Source: Myxococcus xanthus (GTDB lineage Bacteria > Myxococcota > Myxococcia > Myxococcales > Myxococcaceae). Taken from it: a stretch of DNA of 64,000 nt. The notes beneath the pieces were generated by a model. It saw only the letters and a program-made list of their open reading frames with translations, made no database searches and was not told where the DNA came from. The stretch covers positions 6,862,001 through 6,926,000 of the forward strand of contig NZ_CP017174.1 of the NCBI RefSeq assembly GCF_006402735.1, read 5' to 3'. A program made the position numbers and the translations under genes. Of the stretch, positions 39,106 to 48,100 are shown piece by piece. The first letter of the stretch is position 1; each line of letters opens with the position of its first letter.

Positions 39106-40725
39106 CTACTCGGGGGAAGAGGTACGCCGGTGGACGAAATACGGGGAGCGCACGAGGCCAACGAGTGCATCGCCCATGCGCCACTCCGGGTTGGCCCGGA
39201 ACATGGACCGCATGTCGGCCAGCATGTGCTCGTCGACGGGGGCCTCGTCACGTCCCATGGCGAAGCGGAAGAGCTGGAGCGGCACGCAGTCCCCCACGTC
39301 GTCGCTGGTCGCCAGCACGCGCGCCAGCGCCGCGGCGCCCGTGAAGGGGACCGTCCCCGTGGAGAGCTCCACGGCGCCGGAGGCATCCACCGCCAGGCCG
39401 TTCTCCACCGTGCGGTGCTTGCCCAGGCCGTCGAAGTCCTCGAAGCCGAAGCCGATGGGGTCCAGGGTCCGGTGGCAGCCCGCGCACGTCGGATTGTTGG
39501 TGTGGGCGGCGAAGCGTTCGCGCGTGGTGCGGTCCAGCACCGGCTCCGGCGGGATGATGGAGATGGTCGCCGGCGGCGGCGGCACCTCGCGGCACAGCAG
39601 GCGGTGCATGATGAACTTGCCCCGGCGGATGGGCGAGCTGGAGTCGAAGAGCGCGTAGGTGGCCAGCACGCTGGCGTGGGTGAGGATGCCCGCGCGCTCG
39701 GACGGCAGCGGCAGCCGGCCCAGCGTGCCGTCCGGCATGGAGGGCTGGGTGCCGTAGAAGTACGCCATGCGCGCGTCGGCGTAGGTGTAGTCGGCGTTGA
39801 GCAGCTCGCGAACCGAGCCGTTGCGCTCCTTCAGGATGTGGTTGATGAAGGCCCGCGTCTCCGCCTGGCTGGAGACCTTGAAGGCCGCGCTGAAGACCGG
39901 GAACACCTGGTTGTTCTTGGTGAGGTTGGCCTGGCCGGTGATGCCAATCCACTCCTCGACGAAGCGGTACAGGTGCCTCTGCGCCGCGGGCGTGGCCAGC
40001 AGCCGGCGGGCGTGCTTCTCACGCTCGTCCGGAGCGTCGAGCTGGCCCGCCTCGGCCGCGGCCAGCAGCTCCGCGTCGGCGGGGCCGGCGGTGATGGCGA
40101 AGGCCAGCGCGGTGGCGACTTCATGCGGCGTCATCCGCACCACCTGATTGGCGCCGGCACCCTCCGCGCCCAGCTCGGTGCGGTACAGGAAGGAGGCCGA
40201 GGAGAAGATGCCCTGGAGCACCATGCGGGCCCCGGTGCCCGGGTCCGTCCCCCTGCTCGACTCCTGCCACAGCACCAGGAAGTCGGCGACCTCGTCGTCG
40301 GTGACGGGCCGGCGGTAGGCGTGCGAGGCGATGCCGCGGATGAACTTCTCCGCGCACTCCAGCTCCGGAACGTCCGCCGCGCACGTCCAGTCCGCGCGCA
40401 GTTGGACCTTGCCGTACTCCGCGAGGTTGTTGGCGGCCACGTCAATCTGGTCCGCCAGCAAGGACGTGACCTGCAGCCGGTCATGGGTGGAGAACCCGAG
40501 GATGGTGTCCTCCGGCGCGAAGGCGTACGTCATCACCAGCGGCACCGTCGTGGGGAAGATGGCATTGACGCTGTTGTCGTACTCCGCACGCGTCATGCGC
40601 CGCACACGCGTCGCCGAAGCCTCGTCGACTTCAGGAGGCGTCCCCCCTGGCGGGGTTTTGTCGGAAGAGCACGACGCTGCTGACAGCAGCAAGGCCGCGG
40701 AAACAGAGAAACGGAAGAGTCGCAT
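39106..40725 (-). CDS. DUF1592/DUF1588/DUF1585 lipoprotein, haem-binding candidate
   Basis: A 539-residue lipoprotein (lipobox A-A-S-C, Cys near residue 17). In order it has DUF1587-like start residues (R-R-M-T-R-A-E-Y-D-N-S-V), DUF1592 (V-V-R-M-T-P-H-E-V-A-T-A-L-A), DUF1588 (S-S-P-I-R-R-G-K-F-I-M-H-R-L-L-C-R-E-V-P-P-P-P), a C-x-x-C-H haem c motif (P-T-C-A-G-C-H-R-T-L-D-P-I-G-F) and DUF1585 at the C-terminus. The C-A-G-C-H site suggests covalent haem and a periplasmic redox role. The start at 40725 gives the signal peptide. It forms an operon with the DUF1552 gene. Confidence 0.9.
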   Translation of the reverse strand: MRLFRFSVSAALLLSAASCSSDKTPPGGTPPEVDEASATRVRRMTRAEYDNSVNAIFPTTVPLVMTYAFAPEDTILGFSTHDRLQVTSLLADQIDVAANNLAEYGKVQLRADWTCAADVPELECAEKFIRGIASHAYRRPVTDDEVADFLVLWQESSRGTDPGTGARMVLQGIFSSASFLYRTELGAEGAGANQVVRMTPHEVATALAFAITAGPADAELLAAAEAGQLDAPDEREKHARRLLATPAAQRHLYRFVEEWIGITGQANLTKNNQVFPVFSAAFKVSSQAETRAFINHILKERNGSVRELLNADYTYADARMAYFYGTQPSMPDGTLGRLPLPSERAGILTHASVLATYALFDSSSPIRRGKFIMHRLLCREVPPPPATISIIPPEPVLDRTTRERFAAHTNNPTCAGCHRTLDPIGFGFEDFDGLGKHRTVENGLAVDASGAVELSTGTVPFTGAAALARVLATSDDVGDCVPLQLFRFAMGRDEAPVDEHMLADMRSMFRANPEWRMGDALVGLVRSPYFVHRRTSSPE

Positions 40726-41008
40726 ACGCAAGGCACCCTCGGACCAGCCACCCCCAGATTGGCCCCCTCTGAAGTGCTGGCTGGCGGACGATTCTAACCG
40801 CTTCACCAACACGGTCCGTCACGATTCTAGCGCGGCGCTTCAACGCCCCTGAGCGTCCAGGCGAGCTGCGGGATTGCGCTCGGATTGGCTCCAAACGCCA
40901 GCGAATGCAAGGAATGCAGAATATACTGGCCACACAGCCGCCTACGTTGCCGCTGTTTGTCTTCTGGGTGCGAGAGGACTCCGGGTGCGCGAGCACACCG
41001 CGTTGACA

Positions 41009-41719
41009 TCAGCGCGCGTGGTGCTCCACGCCCTTCGGACCGGCCACCACCAGGTCCGTGGTGAGGTTCAGGAACAAGCCGTGGCCCACGATTCCCGCGC
41101 GCGCGCCCAGGCTCGCGGCCAGCGACGCGGGCGCGTCGATGGGACCGAAGGCACAGTCGAGCACGAGGTTGCCCTGGTCCGTGAGGAAGGGCTCACCGCC
41201 AGCGCCGTGCCGGACGGTGACGCGCGCGCCGAGCGATTCGAGGAACCGCGCCTGGGAGCGCCAGCCGAAGGACAGCACCTCCACCGGCACCGGCCAGTGC
41301 GTGCCCAGCACGGGGGACAGCTTTCCCGCGTCCACCACGATGACGACGCGCCGGCTTGCTTGCGCGACGATCTTCTCGCGCAGCAGCGCGCCACCACCGC
41401 CCTTGATGAGGGACAGGTCCGGCGCCACTTCGTCCGCGCCGTCGATGGTGACGTCCAGCACGGGGTGCGCGTCCAGCGTCGACACGGGCACGCCCAGCGA
41501 GCGAGCCAGCGCCTCCGTGGCGCGCGAGGTGGGCACGCCCACGATGTCCAGCAGCCGCCCCTGCGCGCGCAGCGCGGCCAGCCGATGGACGGCGAAGGCC
41601 GCGGTGCTGCCCGTGCCCAGCCCCACCACCATGCCCGGCTGGAGGAAGCCGTCCACCGCCCATTCGGCGGCGGCTTGTTTGTAGCGGGCCGTCGCCGCGC
41701 CGTCGTCCTGCTGGCTCAT
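41009..41719 (-). CDS. rpiA: Ribose-5-phosphate isomerase A
   Basis: A 236-residue enzyme that interconverts ribose 5-phosphate and ribulose 5-phosphate in the pentose phosphate pathway. Its motifs are G-L-G-T-G-S-T-A (phosphate loop, residues 33-40), D-V-T-I-D-G-A-D-E-V (catalytic Asp pair), K-G-G-G-G-A-L-L-R-E-K (catalytic Glu/Lys) and the C-terminal G-I-V-G-H-G-L-F. Length is close to other RpiA proteins. It stands alone on the minus strand after the SBBP gene. Confidence 0.95.
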   Translation of the reverse strand: MSQQDDGAATARYKQAAAEWAVDGFLQPGMVVGLGTGSTAAFAVHRLAALRAQGRLLDIVGVPTSRATEALARSLGVPVSTLDAHPVLDVTIDGADEVAPDLSLIKGGGGALLREKIVAQASRRVVIVVDAGKLSPVLGTHWPVPVEVLSFGWRSQARFLESLGARVTVRHGAGGEPFLTDQGNLVLDCAFGPIDAPASLAASLGARAGIVGHGLFLNLTTDLVVAGPKGVEHHAR

Positions 41720-41797
41720 GACGAAAGCGTAGCGCGGCGGCGCGCGGTGGCTGCTGGTGTCCCCGCGCGCGATGTCCCGTGCTGGACGGCGAACGGC

Positions 41798-43165
41798 TCA
41801 GAGGCCCTTGGAGTCCCCTCGGGGCCCCCACGGCCCTGGCTCATCCGGCAACGCGGCGCCATCCAGGAAGCGGTACAGCACCGCGTCGTAGCCCCCCGCG
41901 CTGGGGAAGCTGGACGTCTGCCCCAAGGTGTAGCCCACCAGATAGACGGCGCCGTCCTCCGCGGTGGCCACGCCCTGGCCACGGTCCGCCGACGCGGAGC
42001 CCACCTGCCGGAAATCCAGCCACGTGCCATGGCTGTCGTAGGTGGCCAGGAACATGTCGGTGCTCCCGAGCGACGGTTCGCCGCCCATGGCACCGGAGGT
42101 GAATCCCGCCAGGTAGACACGGCCCTCCTTGCCCACCGCCACTGACTGCGCGTAGTCGGTGGTCGCCGTGCCAATCTGCCGCGTCCAATGCCAGTTGCCT
42201 TGGGTGTCGTACTTCACCAGCACGGCGTCATAGGAGCCCAGGCGGGCGCTCCCCTCCAGCGCGCCCGACGTGTAGCCCGACACGTAGACGCTGCCATCGT
42301 CCGCCACCGCGACGCCGGTGCCGAACTCGTCATGCGAGGAGCCGAGCTGGCGAACCCACTGCGGCTCACCCAGGACGCTGTACTTCGTCAGGAACAGGTC
42401 CACCGTGTTGCCCGGGTTCGTCACGCCGTCGAGGCTGCCGTAGGTGTAGCCCGTGACGTAGACGTCCTCGTTGGGGCTCACGGCCACGCCCAGCGCCACG
42501 TCACTGCGCGCGGAGCCGAACTGGCGCAGCCAATAGGGATTGCCGCCCGCGTCGAACTTGGCCAGCACCACGTCGTAGTTGCCTTGCGGCGCCGAGCCAT
42601 CGAAGCGCCCCAGCGAGTAGCCACTGACGAAGACGACGTCGTGCGACGCCAGCCGCGTGGCGGCGATGCCCGTGGCGTAGTCGTCCGTGGCGGTGCCGAA
42701 CTGCCGGACCCACTGGAAGGCCCCCTTCGCGTCGTACTTCGCCACGAACAAGTCCGTGCCGCCGGCGTTCTCGTAGAAGCTGAAGCTGCCCCACGTGTAG
42801 CCCGCGACGTAGACGTTGCCGGCTTCATCCGCGGACACCGCGAGCGCACGGTCATTCGCGGACGTCCCCAGCTGCCGCGTCCACAGCAGCGCGCCCGAGG
42901 CGTCGTACTTCGAAACGTAGGCGTCCTGCCCCCCCGCCGAGGGCTCCGCGCCGAGCTGCCCGCTGGTGTAGCCCGCCGTATAGACGGCGTTGCCCGAGGT
43001 CGTGACGGCCTGTGCCAGCTCGTCCTGCGGGCCGCCGGACTGGTGCACCCAACTGGTGACCTGCTGCAGCGGAGGCGCCTTCGCGATTGAGGCCCCGGGA
43101 AGACTCAGCAGCGCCCATCCACCCAGGACTCCGCACGCGCTCCACCGCTGCCAACCACGAACCAT
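41798..43165 (-). CDS. Secreted SBBP-repeat beta-propeller protein
   Basis: A 455-residue protein. A signal peptide precedes about seven repeats of 50 residues, each with a D-x-F/Y-x-x-K-Y-D-x-x-G-x-x-x-W-x-R-Q-x-G core followed by V-Y-V-A/S-G-Y-T-x-G. These SBBP blades build a beta-propeller. The ATG at 43165 begins the signal peptide. Such proteins are secreted or surface proteins of unknown binding partner, common in myxobacteria. A hairpin (43259-43286) separates it from the upstream barrel gene. Confidence 0.88.
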   Translation of the reverse strand: MVRGWQRWSACGVLGGWALLSLPGASIAKAPPLQQVTSWVHQSGGPQDELAQAVTTSGNAVYTAGYTSGQLGAEPSAGGQDAYVSKYDASGALLWTRQLGTSANDRALAVSADEAGNVYVAGYTWGSFSFYENAGGTDLFVAKYDAKGAFQWVRQFGTATDDYATGIAATRLASHDVVFVSGYSLGRFDGSAPQGNYDVVLAKFDAGGNPYWLRQFGSARSDVALGVAVSPNEDVYVTGYTYGSLDGVTNPGNTVDLFLTKYSVLGEPQWVRQLGSSHDEFGTGVAVADDGSVYVSGYTSGALEGSARLGSYDAVLVKYDTQGNWHWTRQIGTATTDYAQSVAVGKEGRVYLAGFTSGAMGGEPSLGSTDMFLATYDSHGTWLDFRQVGSASADRGQGVATAEDGAVYLVGYTLGQTSSFPSAGGYDAVLYRFLDGAALPDEPGPWGPRGDSKGL

Positions 43166-43258
43166 GGGCGACTCCTCGGGATGAAAATCTCGCCCGCACT
43201 CTACGCAGCCAGCAGGCGTTGAGAATCCCGAACGACGACGTCCCTGATAGGGAAACAT

Positions 43259-43286
43259 GTGACGCGGCGTGTTGGCACCGCGTCAC
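43259..43286 (-). terminator. Hairpin terminator after the outer-membrane barrel gene
   Basis: GTGACGCGG (43259-43267) and CCGCGTCAC (43278-43286) are perfect 9-base arms, 40 bases past the barrel stop on the minus strand. A short T-containing stretch follows in that direction. Confidence 0.6.
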
Positions 43287-43325
43287 TTGAGACTGCGCGT
43301 GAAACACAAACCCGGCTACTCCGGA

Positions 43326-44081
43326 TTAGAGGTTCCAGGTCCCGCGAACCCCGAGCATGAGCAAGCCATAGGGGCCATCACCCACCTGCTCCAGCGGCGT
43401 CTCCTGCGTGAGATTGACGGCGGGGATGTTCACCGTCGTGGTGCCGCTGCGCGTGGTGTAGCGAGCATACGTGCCCGTCAGGTACGGGCCGAATGACAGC
43501 GAATCCGACAGCCGCCACTTGCCGCCGATGGTCAGGTTCACGAACTCAGGGCCGCGCGTCTGGCCGTCAATCTCCACCGTTCCGGGCGCGGGCTGGGTGA
43601 TGGGACCGGAGACCTTGTTGTTGAGCAGGACCATGCCCACGCCCAGCCCCACGAAGGGGTCGAACGCGGCGTCCGGCGCGAAGTGATACTGCACGTGGGG
43701 ACCGAAGCGGATTTGCGACGTGGAGCAGTCGTAGCCTTCCGGGCACGTGTACGGGTTCGTCTTCGTCAGCACGTGCGAGTACTGGCCGAACGCGCCCACG
43801 TACCAGCGCGAGTTGACGCGGTAGCCCGCCTCCAGCAGGAAGGCGATGCCACCATTGGCCGCGTCGCTGAGCTTCAGGTCGCGGACCTGCCGGTCCAGCC
43901 CCGCGCCATCCCGGTAGACGTAGCCGGCGCCCACCTGGAAGCCGACACCCACGGTGAGCTCCAGGCCACTGCGCTCATCTCGCGCGGAGGACTCCAGCGC
44001 CTGCGCCTCCTCCTGCGCGCTCGCGCTCGTGGAAGCCAGCAGTGACACCACAGCCAGGGCCCAAGACAGCTTTCCCGTCAT
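43326..44081 (-). CDS. Outer-membrane beta-barrel protein
   Basis: A 251-residue protein with a signal peptide (L-A-V-V-S-L-L-A-S-T-S-A-S-A-Q). The mature part has alternating beta strands typical of an 8-stranded OmpW/OmpA-type barrel (G-F-Q-V-G-A-G-Y-V-Y, F-L-L-E-A-G-Y-R-V-N, W-Y-V-G-A-F-G-Q-Y, F-V-G-L-G-V-G-M) and a C-terminal aromatic-leucine end (V-R-G-T-W-N-L). One disulfide-capable C-P-E-G-Y-D-C loop is present. Function as a small porin or adhesin is inferred. It is divergent from the LysR gene at 44255. Confidence 0.85.
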   Translation of the reverse strand: MTGKLSWALAVVSLLASTSASAQEEAQALESSARDERSGLELTVGVGFQVGAGYVYRDGAGLDRQVRDLKLSDAANGGIAFLLEAGYRVNSRWYVGAFGQYSHVLTKTNPYTCPEGYDCSTSQIRFGPHVQYHFAPDAAFDPFVGLGVGMVLLNNKVSGPITQPAPGTVEIDGQTRGPEFVNLTIGGKWRLSDSLSFGPYLTGTYARYTTRSGTTTVNIPAVNLTQETPLEQVGDGPYGLLMLGVRGTWNL

Positions 44082-44254
44082 ATACCCCTCCGTCGAAGCG
44101 GGTGCTCTCGGAGCACCTCACTGTGAGGGACTGTAGGGCGGCCCGCACACCCGGCATAAGGCGCGCTGCGTCACGCATCATGAAGCAGCCGGCCCAGCGC
44201 AGAGGACGCGGCACGAGCACAGAGAACTGCCTGTATCTGTCTGAAGATTGCACA

Positions 44255-45151
44255 ATGTCGGGCATGAACGTCACGTTAGAGCATGCCCGCGCCCTGGACG
44301 CCCTCGCCCGCCACGGCACCTTCACCGCCGCGGCGGAGGCCCTGCGAAAGGGACACACGGCGGTGATGTACGCGCTGCGCACGCTCGAGGCGCAGACGGA
44401 GCTGACGCTGCTCGACCGGCGCGGCTACCGCACCCGGCTGACGCCCGCCGGGGAACGGATTCTGGAGCACTGCCGCAAGCTGCTGGCCGCCGAGCGCGAG
44501 TTGGAGGCCGCGTGCGCGGAGATTCGCGCTGGCTGGGAGCCCGCGCTGCGCATCGTCTTCGACGGCATCTTCCCCGCCGAGCCCCTGCTGCGCGTGGTGA
44601 AGGAATTGCGCGCCGAGGGCGCCAGCACCCGCTTCCACGTCTCCGCGGAGTTCCTCTCCGGCGTGGAAGCGGCCTTCGTGCGCGAGGAGGCGGACCTGAT
44701 GGTGACGCTGCTGCCGCCCACCGTGCCGGGCCTGCGCACGTACCGCCTGCCGGAGCTCAAGGCCATCCTGGTGGCCCACCGGGGCCATCCCCTGGCCCGG
44801 CGCCGGGGACCGTTGAAGGACGAGGATTTGGCCGAGCACCTGGTGCTCACGGTGCGCGGCTCGGACCCTCGGCTCCAGCTCAGCACCGGCGAGCTGGAGG
44901 CACGCTCCACGGTGCATCTCAATGACTTCGCGGGGAAGAAGGCGGCCATCCTGGAGGGGCTGGGCTTCGGGTGGCTGCCCGAATACATGGCCGCCCGCGA
45001 GCTGCGCCGGGGCGAGCTGAAGGCCCTGAAGCTGGCGGGTGACGCCACCCACGCGTTCCGCCCCCAGCTCCACCACCACGCGGGCATCCCCCTGGGACGG
45101 GCCGCCCGCCGAATCGTGCAAGCGCTCACGGAGACGGAATCCACCTCTTGA
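44255..45151 (+). CDS. LysR-family transcriptional regulator
   Basis: A 298-residue LysR protein. The N-terminal helix-turn-helix is F-T-A-A-A-E-A-L-R-K-G-H-T-A-V-M-Y-A-L-R-T-L-E; the effector domain begins at L-R-I-V-F-D-G-I-F. Alternative start at 44264. It is divergent from the outer-membrane barrel gene 173 bases away, which it may control. The STAND gene begins 48 bases after its stop on the same strand, so read-through is possible. Effector unknown. Confidence 0.92.
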   Translation: MSGMNVTLEHARALDALARHGTFTAAAEALRKGHTAVMYALRTLEAQTELTLLDRRGYRTRLTPAGERILEHCRKLLAAERELEAACAEIRAGWEPALRIVFDGIFPAEPLLRVVKELRAEGASTRFHVSAEFLSGVEAAFVREEADLMVTLLPPTVPGLRTYRLPELKAILVAHRGHPLARRRGPLKDEDLAEHLVLTVRGSDPRLQLSTGELEARSTVHLNDFAGKKAAILEGLGFGWLPEYMAARELRRGELKALKLAGDATHAFRPQLHHHAGIPLGRAARRIVQALTETESTS

Positions 45152-45199
45152 GTGCGCCTGGAATCAGCTCAGGGTGCGCGTGCTAGCTTCGCGCGCATC

Positions 45200-48100
45200 A
45201 TGAAAGGCAGTGACCTCCGAGAAGGCGTCGTTCGCGTGTTGAGCCGGGATCGGCAGCGCGTCCTCGGGACAGGGTTCCTCGTCACCGAGCGCCTGGTGGT
45301 GACGTGCTGGCACGTGCTCGACACGCTCAGCGACACCGAGCGTGACGCCATCTGCCTGGAGGTGCTGCAGAGCCAAGAGAAGGCCACGGCGCGGCTGCGG
45401 CTGGATGCATCGAGCCCCACGGAGGTGGCGGACCTCGCGGTGCTGGCGCTGACGCGCCCGCTCCGAGGGCCGTCCACGCCGCTGCCCCTGGGCAGTGCGG
45501 AGCGGAGCGCGGACCACCGCTTCGCCACGTTCGGATTTCCACGGGGCTTCGATGACACGGGCACGTGGGCCCGCGGCACCATCGGCTACGCGACGGGGGA
45601 CGGCGACTTTCGCAAGCTGCTGCTGCACGGCTCGGACATCCGGGAGGGCTTCAGCGGCAGTCCCCTCTTCGATGAGCAGACGCGGCGCGTGGTGGGTGTG
45701 GTGCGCTTCAAGGCCGTGGCCTCGGAGGCGCGGGAGGCGTACGCGACGCCCACGGAGCAGCTGCTCGCGCGCTGTCCGGAGCTGCGTGCTTCGGAGGACT
45801 GCCCCTACCGGGACCTGGCGTCGTTCCGTGAATCGGACGCGCGGTTCTGGAAGGGACGCGGGCGGGTGCTGGACGAACAGCTGCTGCCGCTGCTCGCGAG
45901 GCTGCCCCGATTCGTGGAGGTCTCCGGCCCTTCGGGCAGCGGCAAGTCGTCGCTGCTCCACGCGGGGCTGATTCCCGCGCTGCGGGACGGAACGTTCATT
46001 CCGGGCAGCCAGCACTGGGACGTCCGGACCCTGCGCCCGGGGTTGGAGCCATTCGCCGCGCTGGATGGCGCGGGCCTGCCCGCTGGAGAGGGGTTGGTGG
46101 CGCGTGCCCAGGCCTGGCGTGCCGCGAACGCGGAGCCAGGAAAGCGGTTGGTGCTGGTCATCGACCCGTTGGAGGACGTGCTCCTTCGCGGAAGCAGCGC
46201 GGAGCTGGCGCAACATCAACGCTTCCTCCAGCAGCTCTCCGCGCTCGCGGATGAGTCGCTGCCCGTGACGTGCGTGGTGGCGCTGCGCGAAGGCTTCGAC
46301 GCGGTGCTGTCCGAGCGCGCGCCGAGGCTGCGCTCCTTGCTCGGTGAGCACCGGGTGCAGGTGCCATCGGTGCTGACGCCCTCGGAGCTGCGGGACATCA
46401 TCGCCGGTCCGGCCCGGGAGGTGGGCCTGCGCTTCGACCCACCCGAGGTGGTGGACTCCATCGCCCTGGCCGCGCAGGAGGAGTTCCGCGTGGAGTCCGG
46501 CGCGGGCGCTCGCGTCACCGTGCTTCCGTTGCTGGAGGTCGCGCTGACGCAGCTGTGGCAGGCGTCGCGGGATGGCGCGATGACCTTGGAGGCCTTCAAC
46601 GCCAGCGCGGGGCTGCTCGGTTCGCTGGCGCGCTGGGCGGACAGTGTCTACGAACCGCTGAAGCCCTCGGAGCGCCGGCTGGCGGACCGGCTGCTGCTGG
46701 AGCTGGTGCAGTTGGGCGAGGCGGACAGTGGCCTGGAGGACAAGGGGCGCCGGGTGCCGCTGGAGGTGCTGCGCGGGCGCCTGGGTGAGCAGGCCGAGGT
46801 GGACGCGGTGCTCCAGGTGCTCGTCAACGGACGGCTCCTGGTGACGGCCCAAGACGGGCACCGGCAGCGGGAGACGGTGGAGCTGATTCACGACGCGCTC
46901 CTCACGCACTGGCAGCGCTTCGTGAAGCTGCGCACCGTGGACCGGGCCTTCCGCCGCTGGCACGAAGCCGTGCAGGCCGACGCGGAGCGCTGGTGGGAAG
47001 CGGAGCGCGCTCAGCAGCGCCAGGAAGCCGAGCACCGGCTGCTGCGAGGCGAGGCGCTCACCAGCGCGCAGGCGATGATAACGCTCCATCCGCATCAAAC
47101 GAGCGCGCTGGCCCAACGGTACGTCCTGCGGGGCCAGGAAGTGGAGCGCGGACGGCATGGCCGGGCCCGGAGAAACCTGTGGCTCGCCCTGGGGGCATCC
47201 GTCAGCGCGCTGCTGGGCGTGAGCGGGTTCTACCTCCGGGCGGTGGATTCCGAGAAGCAGGCCGTGGCCGCGAAGGATGCGGCCGAGATTGCCATGGCCG
47301 CCGAGGCCGCGACCTCGAGACAGCTCTCCCTGCAGTTGCGCATCTCCGAAGCCGACTCCGTGGTGAGCCTGTCGCGCAGCCCTGGCCGCGAGGTGGAGGC
47401 GCTCACCCAGGCCATCCAACTCGCGGGAAGCCCGCCGACAGGCGCGGACGCAGCCCAGGACGAAGTGACCGAAGCGCTGACCGAGGCCATCGCCGCGTTC
47501 CTCTACTCCGCCCCCTTGTCCACGGAGCTCGAGGCGCGCACCGTCGGCGCGTTCTCTCCAGACTCACGTCATCTCGTCACGCGAGGCATCGTGCTGTCTC
47601 CGTCCGTGCGGTTCGTCAGCCGGCTCTGGGACGTCCGCACCGCCAGCCTGCTGCGCGAGTTCGAGTCCGTCGACCTGTGCCCGAAAGGCGCGCTCGTGGA
47701 ATGCACGGACGCGCTGTACGCCGACATTTCAGGGGAGGACACCCACGCCTTTGGCTTCTCGCCTGGAGATGGAACGCTTTGGCTGGGAGGGCGCCGAGGC
47801 ACCCTGTTCAGGTGGAGCCACCAGGGCGCTGTGCCCTCCATTCCGGATGCCCACGATGACAGGGTCACAGCCATTTCGTTCTCGGACAGCGGCGACCGTG
47901 TGCTGTCCGCCAGTCGCGACCGCATGGTGAAACTCTGGGATGCGAACACCGGACGGACCTTGCGCGAGCTGACCTTCCAGGAGCCCTGCACCCAGGCCGT
48001 GCTGTCGGGCGACTCGCGTTACGCATGGGTGGGGGGTGAAGAAAATACGTGCCTCTACGACCTGACCTCCGATGTGCGCCTCATCCGGTGCATCACGACG

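Noticed and set aside
37760..39658. 632-codon + frame over the DUF1552 gene
   Set aside because: Antisense shadow with Arg/Ala/Val-rich composition.
41798..43165. Tandem DNA repeats or CRISPR in the SBBP gene
   Set aside because: The periodicity is protein-level blade repeats; DNA copies are diverged and no spacer-repeat pattern exists.
45164..47419. 751-codon minus frame over the trypsin-STAND gene
   Set aside because: Antisense shadow; Walker motifs and protease triad lie on the + strand.
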